A stretch of 64,000 nucleotides of DNA, from NCBI RefSeq assembly GCF_001522545.3, contig NC_031799.1, positions 42,445,645-42,509,644 on the forward strand. The letters run 5' to 3'. Positions 11,369-24,500 of this stretch are shown here, one piece after another. The stretch is from Parus major (taxonomy: Eukaryota; Chordata; Aves; Passeriformes; Paridae). How positions within the stretch are numbered: position 1 is the first letter of the stretch; every line of letters starts with the position of its first letter. Under the pieces are notes generated by a model, which made no database searches, was not told the origin of the DNA, and was given only the letters and a program-made list of their open reading frames with translations. Both the position numbers and the translations under genes were made by a program.

Positions 11369-13205
11369 TTATCCATTAATGGCAAATCCATCTTAAAACA
11401 CACAATTCTAGCAAAGTAGCTTTTTTTTGGTAATTTTGTGGGGATCTCAATTATTTCCAAAGAGGGAGAAAGAGCATTTAAACCTATTTGCAATCTCACT
11501 TTTCCCCGGTTTCCAGCATTATGTTTAATGGTAGCTAAAAAGCAATGAAACTCAGATTTAATGAGTTTAATTACAAATTATTACATAGCAGATACCATAA
11601 TGTCTGTATGAAAACACAGTAATTAATCTTGTTCTTACCTGGGGCTCTGGCTTTTCATGTATAAAATATTCAATTTAGAAATACACAACTGAACAACCTG
11701 AGCAACCTAAACTCTGCTAAAATTGTGGCAATGTTTTCATAGGTTTTAGCTAGCAAATAATTTTGGTCTTTTGCACTCTCAACCAATACAATCCACGCCA
11801 CTTTAGTGTGGCATCATTCCTAAAATAATATACCATGATTCAGGACAAGGCTTATTAGCTGATATTCAAGTTGCAGTTAAATGGCTCTTGTTGGCTTAGG
11901 CTCTCAGAAGAGCATGTTCATGCCTGTTGTAGCATATAATTTGGTAAGACCTCAGCAAGTAAACATTTTAATTAATAATCCCAGTATAATTACTGTGTGT
12001 AGTGTATCTTTGCAATTGCAATTGTTGTCTCTGGAGCTCCTGTTACTGCCTCTGAGATTGGCTTCCTGGGGGATCCAAGCTGAAGTGGTCCAATCAGTTT
12101 AATCCTGCACTGAAGGAATGTGTATAACATTGGTTATATTACGGTAGGTGGAAAGCCTACAGACAAAGCTCAGCAACTGCTCAAACAGTAATCAATACAT
12201 CCTCATTAAGCTAGTGGTTCTTAAGCCTTCCCAAGCTGTATTGTCATCACATTCATAAGTTTCTTTCAAACTCTTTTTTCAGGTCTATCAGAAAATCTTA
12301 TGCTTCTGTTCATCAATTTTCAATTTTATCTCGTTTTTCTGTCTTCAGTGTTATAAAAAATCAATCTTTGTTTTGGTCTGTTTGGCTTTGCCTTTTCACA
12401 TGACACAATTTTATCTAGAAATTGTGGTAGTCTATACCAAAAAGGAGTGAAAAAAGAGCATTTTTCTGTATCAGATTTTTATATGGAAAAAGACTGCCCT
12501 GTTTCCCCGTTAGTAATTCTAAAATTATGAAATGGTAATTATAGATTGAATTCACCTGCATCCATAGAACCTTATCCTTTTTTACTCTAACAGATGAGCT
12601 TAAATGATGAAAAGTATGGTTACCCAGGTCTCTGCATTGGCATTTGGTGGAAATGTATACAGAAATTATGTAACAACCTCCAGAAAAATTATGAATATAT
12701 AATACTTTATTTTTTTCCTTTTTTAAAGATACATCAAGCCCAGTTTTCTGACTTCTAGTTGGAATAAAAAAAGAAGTAGTAATTATGCAGCTACTGACAT
12801 TATGCCAAATGTTGATTTGAATACAAGAAGTTGTGGTGACCTAGCCATTATATTGAAAGAAAACACAAAGTTGTTTATCTGTCAACCTAACCAGAGTTGA
12901 AGATTGTCCACCAGATAGGTACTCAGTACTCATATTCTAATTATAAAGTATGTTTCCAGGAATCTATTCCTCGATACATTTATCACACTCATCTGTCGTT
13001 TGTTCCATCTCTGAAATATTCCAGACTTGACCTTGTCCCTGTTTTCTGTTTCTGTTTCTCTCTACTACTCTTCTACTGGCAGCTTTCATGTGCCATGTAA
13101 TGTTTTGTACCTCATTGAAATGTCAGGGTGTTTCATAAGTACAGTTTTCTGGACTGTAGCATCGTATTACTTTAAATTAGATCTTACAGATCTGTTCTTC
13201 AAGTT

Positions 13206-13237
13206 TAAACAAAAACAAACAAACAAACAAAAAAAAG
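13206..13237 (+). repeat. (CAAA)n simple repeat
   Basis: Repeated CAAA and CAAAA units end in an A-run. It is a simple repeat. The lysine- and glutamine-rich ORF end over it is an artefact. Confidence 0.85.
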
Positions 13238-13784
13238 AATTCTTTCAATTATCCTGGTAAAAGGAAGGATTCTCCTGCAGTACAATTACTTCCTACTTCT
13301 GTTTGAAAGTCAACACATCAAAGAAAGAAAGAAAACAGAGCTCATATGCTATAGATTAGCCAGGACATGACAGGGATGAGAATTAATTTGAAAAAAAATC
13401 TATACTTGAATTTTAGTATTTTTTTAATATAGTATCAAAGGAAACTTCCCAATATACATTTGCCTAAAAGTGGGTGCTAGGATAAATTTAAGGCTTCCCT
13501 TATGAGGAGCAGTATGAGGTAGTTTTGACTGTCATATATCTGGTTTTTTTGTCAGAAAATGCAACATCTCCATAGCCTTCCAAATGTTTGATACAATTAT
13601 GAACAAAGAAATTGTGTTTACTCAGCTTGGAAGGGACTTAGGCACAAAGTCCACTGTACTAGAAAAATCTAATGTGGGTTTTCTTTGATTTCTTTATTTA
13701 TTTTTTTTTTGCCTTCTATAAAGAATTTTTCACAATTTTTATAATGCTTCATGCCAGAGACTTTTCATCAATTTTGTTTCATAT

Positions 13785-13833
13785 CTTGATTTAAAGATTT
13801 TTAAAAATCATTTAAAAAATCAAGTATTATTTT
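13785..13833. repeat. AT-rich inverted repeat
   Basis: A perfect 14-base palindrome GATTTTTAAAAATC lies between CTTGATTT on the left and AAATCAAG on the right, so the whole segment can fold as nested hairpins. Confidence 0.7.
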
Positions 13834-14032
13834 TGCTTAAATTTTGGTTAAGAAGAATGGTTTATAAAATTAAAACCTTTCAAATTCTTCATGTAGCTAT
13901 AGATTTTATTTTTTTACATATGTGTATTTAATGTACACACCCTTTTTAATTTAGGAGATTAAAAAGAACAGATATTCTGGACTGTTTTGGAGGACTCATG
14001 TAAACAAAAGCTGCACTGAAATTGCATGTCAG

Positions 14033-14095
14033 TTTAAGTCATCCAGTATAAACCGAAAAAGACTTTTAAGTCATCTAGTGTTAAACAAAAAAAAC
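14033..14095 (+). repeat. Imperfect tandem duplication, period 32
   Basis: TTTAAGTCATCCAGTATAAA at 14033 is repeated as TTTAAGTCATCTAGTGTTAA at 14065. Each copy is followed by C and an A-rich run (CGAAAAAGAC in the first, CAAAAAAAAC in the second). Confidence 0.8.
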
Positions 14096-17000
14096 TAGAG
14101 AATTACACGACATTATCTTCTTGTTTTATTCTGCAGTCCTGTATGGCAAATTCTGAGATTCAGTTCTGTATAAAGCATTATCATACATGGATTTACACAA
14201 AATCCAACAACTTATCTTTAAATAAAGAGAGAAATTTAAATGTGAGATTTAAATTTGCTTTGTCACAGAGATACCACAAAGACCAGGAATTTCATTTGGC
14301 TCAAATGAGACATTAGTAATTTGCTCAAATGATAGTGCAGACATGGAGAAGGTATCAAGAGGAAAGTTAGGTGAAGCTAGCCAATAATATAGTGAATTTG
14401 AATAATTTATCAACATTTTGAAAAACACCATTTTGAAGTTGATTAGGAGATCAATTTAAGTAGAAAGCTAGGGTAGAATCTGATGTAGCAATATTTACTG
14501 GATAGGAGGGACTCTATGGCTATGATACTTCAGTCTTGCTGAAGCTGAGATAAGGATTTATAAGGACTGTGAAGACAGAATAGCAATAGTTCAGGTAAGA
14601 AGTGATTAATGACTGATTGAGGATTTCAGCAAAATAAAGGTCATCATAAGACAATGCAGACAATATTCCAGAGGAGAAAAACTTGGAGTTAAAAGAGAGG
14701 ATTAAAGAAAAATGGAAACAAGTTTCTTGAGACCAAAATTAGGCACAAGGCTTTAATATGAAAACTAAGAAGACTAAATGGTCAGGTATCTTTGGACTAT
14801 GTTGTTTAAGCAGGACAGTTTGAAATAAGGTCTTTATGGAATGCTCAGGTTTCTCCTGTGACAGAAGAACTTGCTTTTACAGTCCTACCTCATGGCAAAT
14901 GCTCATTAAGTTTTCCTTAACAAGCAGCATCATGTCAGATTGTTCATGCATAAAAGTTGCAACACGAGAAAATTCGTGCTTTTACACCGGTATTCTTATG
15001 AAGAGTTTGTGTTTAAAGGACATAACATGCAGCACTCTCATATTGTGAAAGACAAGATTACATGATTTGCAGAAACCCTTATCATTAACCTGAAAATCAA
15101 TATTCAAAAATTTAAGGTTTGACTGCTCAATCAATTTTAGATTTTCTTTTGAAAATGCAAGCAAACATCCTAACAGCCTCATACACACCTGGGAAACAGA
15201 GTGCCAAAGAAGAAATAGCCTTAGTTAGATCGAATTCCATTTACAGAATTACCTGGACTTCTTCGAAATTGTACAAAAATGAGAGGAGTGATTTTAAAAT
15301 GCTGGAAGGCTATACTTTCTCTGATGAACAAGTATATTTTATGCAGGCCTAGTTAGCCCACAGAGCAAAAACAAGACAGACAAACAAAAACCCTGTTCCC
15401 AAGTAAATAACAATCAAAACTGTGCAATCTTCACGGTTTTGTATAATGAGATAAAGATTAATAGCTAACAACTGACTTGGTGTACAGCTGATCCCTTGTT
15501 TTAGTAGGGCTTTAGAGGGAAAATTATCCAGAGGCAGACAGGTGACATTAGAAAAAAGCTAGAAAACATGTGACAAGATCTAAATACAGAATGAATGTTA
15601 ACAAATCAACAAAACCAAGTGATTCAGGGGAAAAGAAAACAAAATCAACATTATATGAATAGTTGAAATAAGTAGTTGTTGTAGGACTACTTTAAAATTT
15701 TTATTTCATTTTATTAGACAGATGACCAAACCTACAATTTGATGTAGGTAAATATTCTTGCAAGTCAGTTCACATGGATTTTTTAAACAGATACTAGTAC
15801 TATTAAATACTCACAGGCAGCATACCTTAATTATTCAGTCAGAATTGCATTTGATATAGATGGAAGTTTTCCTTGAATAAACTGCAATTTTCAGCATCTT
15901 AGTCAGTCAACAAACAGAAAATATGTTTGATGTTGGTACATATATGCCTGTGTACAGTCACATACAGCAGCAAGCAAGAACAGGTCTGTAAGACTGTAAG
16001 TCATTTGGGCATATAACTTATTTCCCTGTTCATATTGGCAGCATATAACCAGTAACACCCTTAACAATAAAAGGAATGGAGAGGGTAGATTATAGCTTCC
16101 CCATGTAGTTTCATTATTTTTCTCTTTAATCTACCATGTTGCATTTCATTCCAATTATCATGATTATAGTCAGAGAATAATAAGATTTCTGGACTAGTGT
16201 ATCTTTCTAAAAATGAAGATAGAGAATCTAAATTTCTATTGGTGGGACCCCATGCAAGTCACACTGCCTTGGCTCAGGGTGAGCTGCTGTTGTAGGGAAG
16301 CTGGACAGAGTTGTATAAATGTGACACTTAACAGAAGACCCTAGAGCACTCAGAGTTGTAGAGCAATGTTTCAAATCCGAACTAAAAAATTTTAATTTAT
16401 TTTCCCTCTCTCTTTTCTTTTTATTTAATGAAATAATTATGTGGTGAAAAAGAAACAAAATACAAAATGTAACTTGGTGGTGAATTGTAACTGCTGCTGC
16501 TGTTATTCCATCCAGCCATTTTTTGCATCATTTTTCAAAAACCAATATTAACCCTGCATATCAGTTCTTGTATAAACCATCATGTGGACTCTGACAGCAT
16601 GTGGTTTATCTTTACTTGGTATCTCAATTGGCGGTATCATTCATGTTCAATGAGGTAAAATTTTTCTTTGACACTAAATCCTAAACACATACAGTACTAT
16701 ATATAATACTATATATACATACTATATATTTCATATTTGAAAACAAGAGAAAAAAAACCTGAAGTTATCATATTACGTTAAACCCTTTGTTTGCTGTCAC
16801 ATGATTGTCCTTTAATCAGATGAGTTAACCAACACTGTTCAGGGAAAGATATATCCCAGAAACCTCAGTTCAAGGCATGATATCCTACCACAGTAGGATA
16901 CATAGTATGACTGCAGCATTTAGTAGCCTTTATGTAAGGATTATGCTAATGGTAGGAACAAATCAGATTAAGACATTCTTATCATTGTACATAAACCAGG

Positions 17001-19110
17001 CAGACCTTAAAACAAATACTCATTCATCATTTGATTCAGCATTCAGCTCCAGAGTAACTCTCACTGGGCTGTGAGTAAAGACTGCTGCAGGAGGTGTTTT
17101 CAGCATTCTCAGCAGTCCCACACCAACCATGGAGCCAGTTCCTCTGACACTGGCTGCATGTTGAAGAAATAACTGCACTCTCCCTGATTGATACCAACCA
17201 GTACAATTTCACCTGTGAGTGAATTCAGCAAGGCTGATGAGCACTGGGGTTCTTGCAGAATATGATCCCATGTCTGTTTAAAACAACATGGTTTCAATCA
17301 AAACACTTGATGACAACTCTCCAGGGAGTTTTTGCTTCAACGGGCTGACTGGCTACTTAAAGCAGAAGTTTTCAGTACAAAACGTACTATATTTTATTAA
17401 TGAATAAAAACTAGAGGAACAGCCAATTTTCAAAAAGTGTGGGTGAAGCTCCCTCTCCCCTCTCCTCTCCTTTCTGCCATCCTTTCTGTGTCACTGTCAT
17501 AAGTCTAGCATATGCCCAGCTGTTTTTAACGTCATGTGATAAACATGAAAACAAGTTTGGGCTCTGCCCAGTCCTTCTTGGCTCATGATCACACAAAACC
17601 TCCATGAAAGGGGAAAAAATTACTTCCAAAGATTACTGTTACCATTTTACTGAGCAAAACCATGAGCCAGGACCACAGGCCATTGAAAGGCATTGCAAAG
17701 TGAAAATTTGGGTGATTGTCTTCTGAGTGATTTTAAGTAAAACACTCATTTCCTCTGACATGGTTGCTGAGCTGAGTTTTGTTTACATAAGATTCTTTGA
17801 AATGCTCCCTGCTACCCTCTTTATTTTTTTAATCTTAGTCTAGTTTCAGCTTTGTTCATTAAAAACCCATCAGTGAACTATTATGTTTGAATTCTGACTT
17901 AAACAGGCCACTTGGGGGTACTGTGCTGTAAAGCCAAGAGAGCAAGCAACGTAAAAAGGCAGACATAATCTCATTCACAGCTTAAATTTGCAGAAGAACA
18001 CCTGGAATATAAATGTGTCTGGATAAGACCACATGTTTTGTCATAAATTGCCAGCTGTTGTCCACAGAAGATAGAATGACGCTGTGAAACAAAGCTTGTT
18101 CCCTGCAGCCTCTACTTCTTTCCTTCAAATGTATGGACTGGGAAGGAGCACAGTGAAACTCACAAGAAGAAATAGATCTTTCCAGAGTTAAAAAGAGCCA
18201 ATATTGATACACTATTTATTTATGGCCTTATTAAGGCTACACCACTTTAAGTGTTTATGGAAGGCTGCAACCTGGCTCAATTACCTGTATTTTTCCATGG
18301 TTTCCTGGTAGAAGGCATACCTTGCCTAACCATTAATTCAATTAAGAATCAAGAGTTGTGCTATTTAAGCATATAAATGTGACAAATGTCTGCTGAGCTG
18401 CAACTTGTGGAATATTGTCAGGAAAAAAAAAAATTAGGTAAAAATTTCACTTCAAAACTTGCCTAAAACATAACAGATAGCAACCAGGAATGTTAGAACA
18501 GTGATAAATTTTGGTATGTTGCTTTGATTAATTGAAGAAATACAGAAATAGCAAAATTTCCCATTATTTCACAGATTTATTCTGGTCTTCATTCAAATGT
18601 AGCAATTTTATACCATAAATAGATTTATAGCAAAATAGATTACTGATATTTCAGAATTACCCAATATAATTAGACTTATTAAGGTTAGCTGAAATATTGT
18701 ATCAAGTCATATGCTGAATCATAAACCCCACAAAGTCTTTATAGTTTCCTGCTAGCCTTCAATAATTTTTTTTATTTTTTTTAAAATTTGTTTCTCTGAT
18801 CATGCTATAGAGAAGCTAATGAGTACAAATTTCTAAAGCAACCAGATGATTTAAGAAAATAAGTTTCATTTCTAGTAGCATTTTACTTATCTGAGAGAGT
18901 GGAATGTAATGATTTCTTTAAAATGGGCATTTAACTTTGATACTTCTATGTATTTTAGACACTAGCTCCAACTATATAATGTGCTGAGTACTGTTCCTCT
19001 CAGAATCAAGCTCAGACTCCCTTGGGTTAAGGATTTAAAACTTGTTCATGTGTGGACCCTCAGCAACTGCCTAATAAAAATCATGCACTCCTTGCAGTTT
19101 TCTCTAATGT

Positions 19111-19325
19111 AAGAACATAAAACTGGAAGGACCCTTTTGGAATATTAAGTCTAGACCCTTTTTATTGCAAATAATCTTCTTCTGTCTTGTCCTCTGTAAG
19201 TGTGTAAACTTTCACTTAAAAATAACTTGTTCCTTTTTATCTCTGTAGGAAAATTCCTTCAAAATCCTATTCCTTGAATTCTTAGAAGTACAATTTCCAG
19301 TCTGTATTTACTAATAAAAACTTTG
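19111..19325 (-). mobile_element. Probable old CR1-like LINE 3' end
   Basis: AAGAACATAAAACTGGAAGG followed by ACCCTTTTGGAATATTAAGT and CTAGACCC has the layout of the reverse-complement 3' tail of CR1-type LINEs (octamer tail, then the GGAAGGACC block, then the AGTCTAGACCC block). The sequence is so diverged that the rest cannot be aligned by eye. Another ancient LINE family or chance resemblance is possible. Confidence 0.45.
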
Positions 19326-22300
19326 CATTCATTTGTTTTTCCTGCTTGTATAAATTATCCTCATCAGTTTTTCTGATGTTTAAAGTCTTAATGTCCTTAA
19401 AAGGTCAAAAGCTGGGGTTTTTAAAATCATGTTAGATGTGTGAAAAATATTATAGAAACACCTTCAGAATTAAGTTCACTTTCAAAAAGATTTTTAAAGA
19501 TCAGCTATTGCAGATACTGAAGCTCTGAAAACTAGTTTAGTTTCAGCTGTGTGAACCTTACCTAATTAGAATCAACATTAGTGTGCAAGTGCAGGCAAAA
19601 AAAGATGAGAGTTTGCTGCTCAGTCACTGAATAGATCATTCATTAATCCCTGTAATCTAATAAACTCAAAAGGGCAAGGTTTTTACAATGATTTTCAATG
19701 AGTAGTGTTCTGTTTAGTTTAACAGTTATTGGTGGATTTTGTGATTTGGAGCAAATTTTTCTTCAATGAATTACTTCTTCTTAAAGAAGAACTACTGCTA
19801 TTTTATTGCCTACAAATAAATGTGTACTCTGGATTCTACTCTATTTTCTCTACACACAGCCAGAATTTCTCACACAGCTCCTTTACTATGTTCATTTCAT
19901 CATGAATTTTTACTTTTACTCTCAGATTATGAATACATTAAAATCTTACTTTTCTCTTTTTGCAAAAGGAGAGTTTTATCCTGTATCACCCTGAAAATAT
20001 TTATTTTTTTTTTGTTTCACTCCTTGATTGCTTAGACAAATGGCTTCCAGTAGTCATGAGGGAAAAATCCCAGGTCTACAGAATATCCCAGAATGGATTG
20101 TTCTAAATCCAGGGAACACATAGATGTTTAATTGGTATTGTTGTTGTTTTGGGTTCTTTGTTTGGGGTTTATTTTTGTCCTTTTCACATGAAGGCCTCTT
20201 TTTTTTTTTTCTTCCTTCTAAAAAAAATGAACCCATCAATTCTGTCAATAATAAAGGTTATGGCTATCCCATTCAATGTCATTCAATAACCCTCCCTATC
20301 TGAATTAGATGTGTTTCAAGAATCATTACAGTAACTTCTTCATCTAGTCTCACATATCTTGGGGTAAAAGAAACAGAGCTGTTCAGGGCAAATTCATCAC
20401 CAAACTTAAAAACTATTTTCAAAAAGAAGACTCAAAAAGAACTCAACAATTTCATTGATTGCATTAATATTTACAGACAGTAGATGCTGGGAAAAAAAGC
20501 CTCACAAAAGTACTGCTTATTCAGGTCATGAATCTGAGTGAATACATGACTTTGTTATGCTTCTTTGGAAATCAACTAATGCCCTTTAAAAGTAAATACA
20601 AGCAACCGACCATTCTCTTCTCCATCTGCAAAATTTTGCATATGGTACAGTATTGTTTAATATTTGTTTGACTGAAATACTTTGTAAGAAGAGAACAAGA
20701 AATGTGTGGAACACCAGGTAAGCTATACTGAAATTATTTTCTAGGTATTTTACAGGGATGGCTGAAGAAAGCAGAGTTTTCAACAGAAGCTGGTAAATCT
20801 GACTAAGGATATGTAAAATTTATGGGCCAGGGGACTGGGAAGGGTTGACATATTGGCAATTTTACAAATTACTGTACCGAGCAGTTAATGATTATGAAAA
20901 TACACAAATATTTTAGAGCTTTTTCCAAGCAGAAATAAACCTTGCATCTATGCTGTGAGTCACACTTGTTCTGAAGTCATAGTTAGGAGAGTGGCCTTGT
21001 GCTGTACAGGAGGAACAGACATAAAAGTATTGGACATAAGTACAGCGTTTCAAGGGGAGTTTGTTGATGGCCTCTCTTGTTTCCACGGTCAGCAAAACTG
21101 TCTTTAACAGGAAAGCAAGAAATTATTTTGAAAGCAGACTGAGATTTGTTATTTAGAAATTGTGTCCCATAAAAAAGGTTGGTGTAGAAAGGGGAAGAGC
21201 AGGAGGAATTAAAAGTAGAGAAAGACTGAATTGTGTGAGACTTCTTGGGTATTTTTGGAAGGAAAGACAGATTTAAAAAAGTTAGAAATGGGTAAAACAT
21301 ATGCAAGAAATGGACAAATGCACATGCTTTAATTTTCTTTAAACTGTCATTCTGTGAACATTTTATACATATATTTATATTTATCAATATTTCACATATA
21401 TATAATCATTATTTTTCCAAAAAGCAAGTTGCTATATACATACACTATATGCAAATGGTGTGAAAAAAGAAAGCAAAATATTTTGATGATTTGACATATG
21501 CTTTGTAAATAAGCAAATCTAACATTCAGGGCCAGAGCTCTGCAATAAAGTCTCCATTTGTAGCTAACATAAAGTCTTGCTCTTACTTCATACCTCACAT
21601 TGCCCACTATTCAACCAAGCAGGGTGTTTGTAGGGTTGTGCTTAACTAGTATTAGAGATGGTGGAGACCTTTCGAGGTTCAAAAGATCCATCTTACAGTC
21701 CAAATGCCAACTCTCCTGAAGACTGGAAGGATTATTAGCAGCCTAAGACCGTGGTCTGAGCTGCACTTCACAATTTATTTCCTATTCCAGAGCCACACAC
21801 AGTGTAAGACAGAGTTTGTCCCTCAAACTCATTTTTAGGGTGCAGGAAGGGAAGGTATTTGAGTAAACTGTGCCACGTAAGTTTGCTGTCTTCCAGATAC
21901 TGTGTTTTGCAGTTGTCTATATCAGAAACAGTGCATTTCTATACAGTTTCTGGTGGCCTATACAGAATATAATGTTGATTTGTTTGCATTCGGTGTCAAC
22001 ATGATGTTCTGAATAGTAAATATACTTTTTCCATAACTTTACAGTGAACTTGTGCCACCTTGTCAAAAGGCAGTTACCTAGGAATTATTAGTTTATACAT
22101 ATATTTCATGGTCCTTTTTTGACTGTATTGCACCAGGAATACAAATAGCAGTGACCAGGGATATAAAACAAACTTTGAAAAATGCTGAGCAGAAGCAGCT
22201 ACATCTGCATCTTTATTACATATAGACACTTCTCTAATTAACATCATATGTCCTTGATTGAACCCCAGCACAACTGAAGTGTTCTTAGCTGTAATGGAGA

Positions 22301-22357
22301 GAACATGTTAATTCATCTTTCCTTTCTCAGTTTATAGTTCTCTTTGCTCCTTCTCTT
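19326..22357. other. AT-rich non-coding stretch
   Basis: Nothing recognised. The longest ORF (minus strand, about 20983-21387, 134 codons) is rich in Phe, Leu, Ser and Cys and shows no domain, signal or splice context that persuades me. A T-run lies near 20200-20210 and a (TA)-rich patch near 21362-21410. Confidence 0.55.
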
Positions 22358-22400
22358 TGCCTGAGAACTGACAAAAGGTTTTTTTGTCAGTTCTCAGGCA
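22358..22400. repeat. Perfect 19-bp inverted repeat (hairpin)
   Basis: The left arm TGCCTGAGAACTGACAAAA (22358-22376) is exactly complementary to the right arm at 22382-22400, with a 5-base loop GGTTT. Beyond a small mismatched internal loop the pairing resumes for four base pairs (22350-22353 with 22405-22408). The structure is not AT-driven, unlike other palindromes here. It could be a small foldback made by template switching, or the stem of a small-RNA precursor. The sequence alone does not decide. Confidence 0.95.
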
Positions 22401-24184
22401 GTTTGAAGACTTACATCTACTTATATCTATTGTTTTACTATTCCTATCTCCATTTATAGTATTTGATTCAAAACAAAGAAATGTCCAACTTCCATACCAC
22501 AGAACCACCAAAAATAGATTCTTCAGAGTGTTTGGAGTAATACAGATACTTCTACAATGCTCAAGTTCCCACAGTTTAGCAGGCCATTTAAGGTAATTTT
22601 CTTCACTTATGTTACTCAAAATTTTTCAAAGGTTTGCTAAAAATTGATTTAAACATTGAAACTAAAATATGGAAAATGCATTACAGCCTTCTCCCTCCCA
22701 CCCCTAAAAAGATCTGGTGATCTCTGATGTCAGATATTGCACTGCTTGATCATTAGCTAATGTAAACTGAATCTGGAGTAGGTGTATTTTGAATTAATTT
22801 GCTGGAGCATGTAACTAGGCATTTATGTAGCATTTGCCACAAAATTTTCACCTATGGCCATAGTTGCTTGTGTTCTTTCTCTCCTGGCATGGTGGTGGTG
22901 GTCTGTGATGCTGAGTTTATCATATTTGTCCGTGATGCTGAGTCTATCACCATCAGTATGGTCACCCTCCTGACTTGTCGATTTGTCTTGTTTTTCACTG
23001 GCTGATCTGGGAACAGACTTTGTTTTTAACATCAGTCACTGGTGTCAGTAAAACTTAAAGAAAATTACAAATCTGTATACCAAGATGGGTTGCAGAGGAC
23101 TGTGCCACAAATACCAGAGTTTGAGGAAAATGTCACGTTAAAGAAACTTTTTTTTCCCTGAACATCACACTGTTTAAGTTCTACTTTGGCAGATCAACTA
23201 GTCAACAGAATATTTCAGCTAGGAAAATAAATGCCAGGATTATTTAAATGCATTCAGTCACAGACATTTTGTGCTGTTTCTAGTGTCTCACTGTGATTCA
23301 GAGGGCAATTTCTGTCATTCAGAGAAGGCCTTGTTGTCCTGCTAATTGTAGACAGTGCACCAACAGAAGAGTGCAGCAAGGTTTTATGGACATGGCTTTC
23401 CTTATCCATATCAGAACAACCAGTTTAATGTATTATTATGTATACTTATGTCTTCTTCTTGCCAATCCTGTTTCCTGTGTAAACACAGGAATATGTACTT
23501 CTCCATTGCATTTTGGCTGAGTCATTGTGTGATAGTGAATGCTTTACTACCATGTCTGTATATTCCAGTGTCAGTAGGTACAAGTTCCAGGCAGAGGGCT
23601 TCCCCTAGTGCAAACAGCAGGAAGATGACAGAATTTCCCTGATGCTGAATCTCTCACCACCACCATAGTTATGCTTGCTAATTGACAACTCTTTCAGGTT
23701 TACCTGTTGCACTTCTGACAGAGATAAGTTAATTTAATTTATTTGATATGCTATCCCACAGAGAACTGTAGAGGTACAAAGACTTGGTATACTGGGGCAG
23801 AGAATCAGAAGTACCATTTGGAGGTTATGGAAAGAGAAGGGTACACCTTGTTCAGCTTAGTTCCCTGAAGGAAGTAGCAATGGATTTGTTTGCCAAATGC
23901 TTCCAGAAAAATTGCAAACAAAATAAATTTTGGTTAAAAAAAGTTAACTCTTCATCTAAATAGTGAAGTTTGAGCATGAGAAATGTAATGATCTAATTTG
24001 CAGAGTAAAGCTACATGTAATTTAAATTACTGATCCCAAGGACGGAAGTTTAGTCTGAATATCAGATTAATGCTACTACTGCACAATCAAGCCTGTAGTG
24101 TAGTGCAAATTATTCCCTTAATTCATATTAATAATTAAATATTAGTGAAAGTTATTTTTATTTACACAGTGTAGAAGCTAAGTT
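22401..24184. other. Non-coding stretch with a short GATGCTGAGT repeat
   Basis: No gene is recognised. A 27-base-period duplication (GTGATGCTGAGT at 22905 and at 22932) sits just after a GGT triplet run, and a related segment occurs at 23640. ORFs over these bases on both strands are low-complexity and short. Confidence 0.55.
22903..22957 (+). repeat. Two-copy tandem repeat, period 27
   Basis: CTGTGATGCTGAGTTTATCA at 22903 is followed 27 bases later by CCGTGATGCTGAGTCTATCA. The downstream segment GATGCTGAATCTCTCACCAC at 23641 looks like a third, dispersed relative. Confidence 0.7.
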
Positions 24185-24500
24185 CCTTCATGCTAAGGAA
24201 CATGAAGGACAGGGATGAGAGACAGCCCGCATGGCTTTGCCAAGATCAAGTCCTGCCTGACCAACCCAGTGGCCTTGAATAACTGCACCAGTGGACAAGG
24301 GAAGCACTACAGATTGTGTCCCTCTGCTCTGCTGTGGTGAGACCTCACCTGCAGTGCTGCATCCAGCCCTAGGGTCCTCAGCACAGGAAGGACCTCTTGG
24401 GGTGAATTCAGAGGAGGGACACAGAGCTAATCAGAGAGAACTAGTCCTATGAGGAAAGGCAGAGAGAAGTTTGTCCAGCCTGGAAAATTAAAGACTTCAG
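24185..24500 (+). mobile_element. CR1 LINE fragment with an internal deletion
   Basis: The first part (GAGACAGCCCGCATGGCTTT, then AAGTCCTGCCTGACCAACCC, then GTGGACAAGGGAAG) matches the CR1 ORF2 reverse-transcriptase region, which encodes GF..GKSCLTN and VDKG. The next part (GTGAGACCTCACCTGCAGTG, then GCACAGGAAGGACCTC, GAGGAGGGACACAG, CTATGAGGAAAGGCAGAG) belongs to the downstream ORF2 C-terminal region. The intervening several hundred bases are missing. Either two CR1 pieces lie side by side or one copy carries a large deletion. It is non-functional. Confidence 0.82.

Larger units (their letters stand above)
11369..19110. other. Long AT-rich non-coding stretch
   Basis: Over 7.7 kb there is no gene and no clear mobile element. 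Present are a (CAAA)n run at 13206-13237, a short palindromic cluster at 13785-13833, a 32-base imperfect tandem duplication at 14033-14095, (TA)-rich palindromic DNA at 16690-16735, and a pyrimidine-rich patch at 17450-17488. ORFs of 60-77 codons occur on both strands at the density expected by chance. Confidence 0.6.

Noticed and set aside
20983..21387. A 134-codon minus-strand ORF
   Set aside because: It has no recognisable domain, a Phe/Leu/Ser/Cys-rich AT-driven composition, no convincing splice or promoter context, and overlaps another minus-strand ORF in a different frame.
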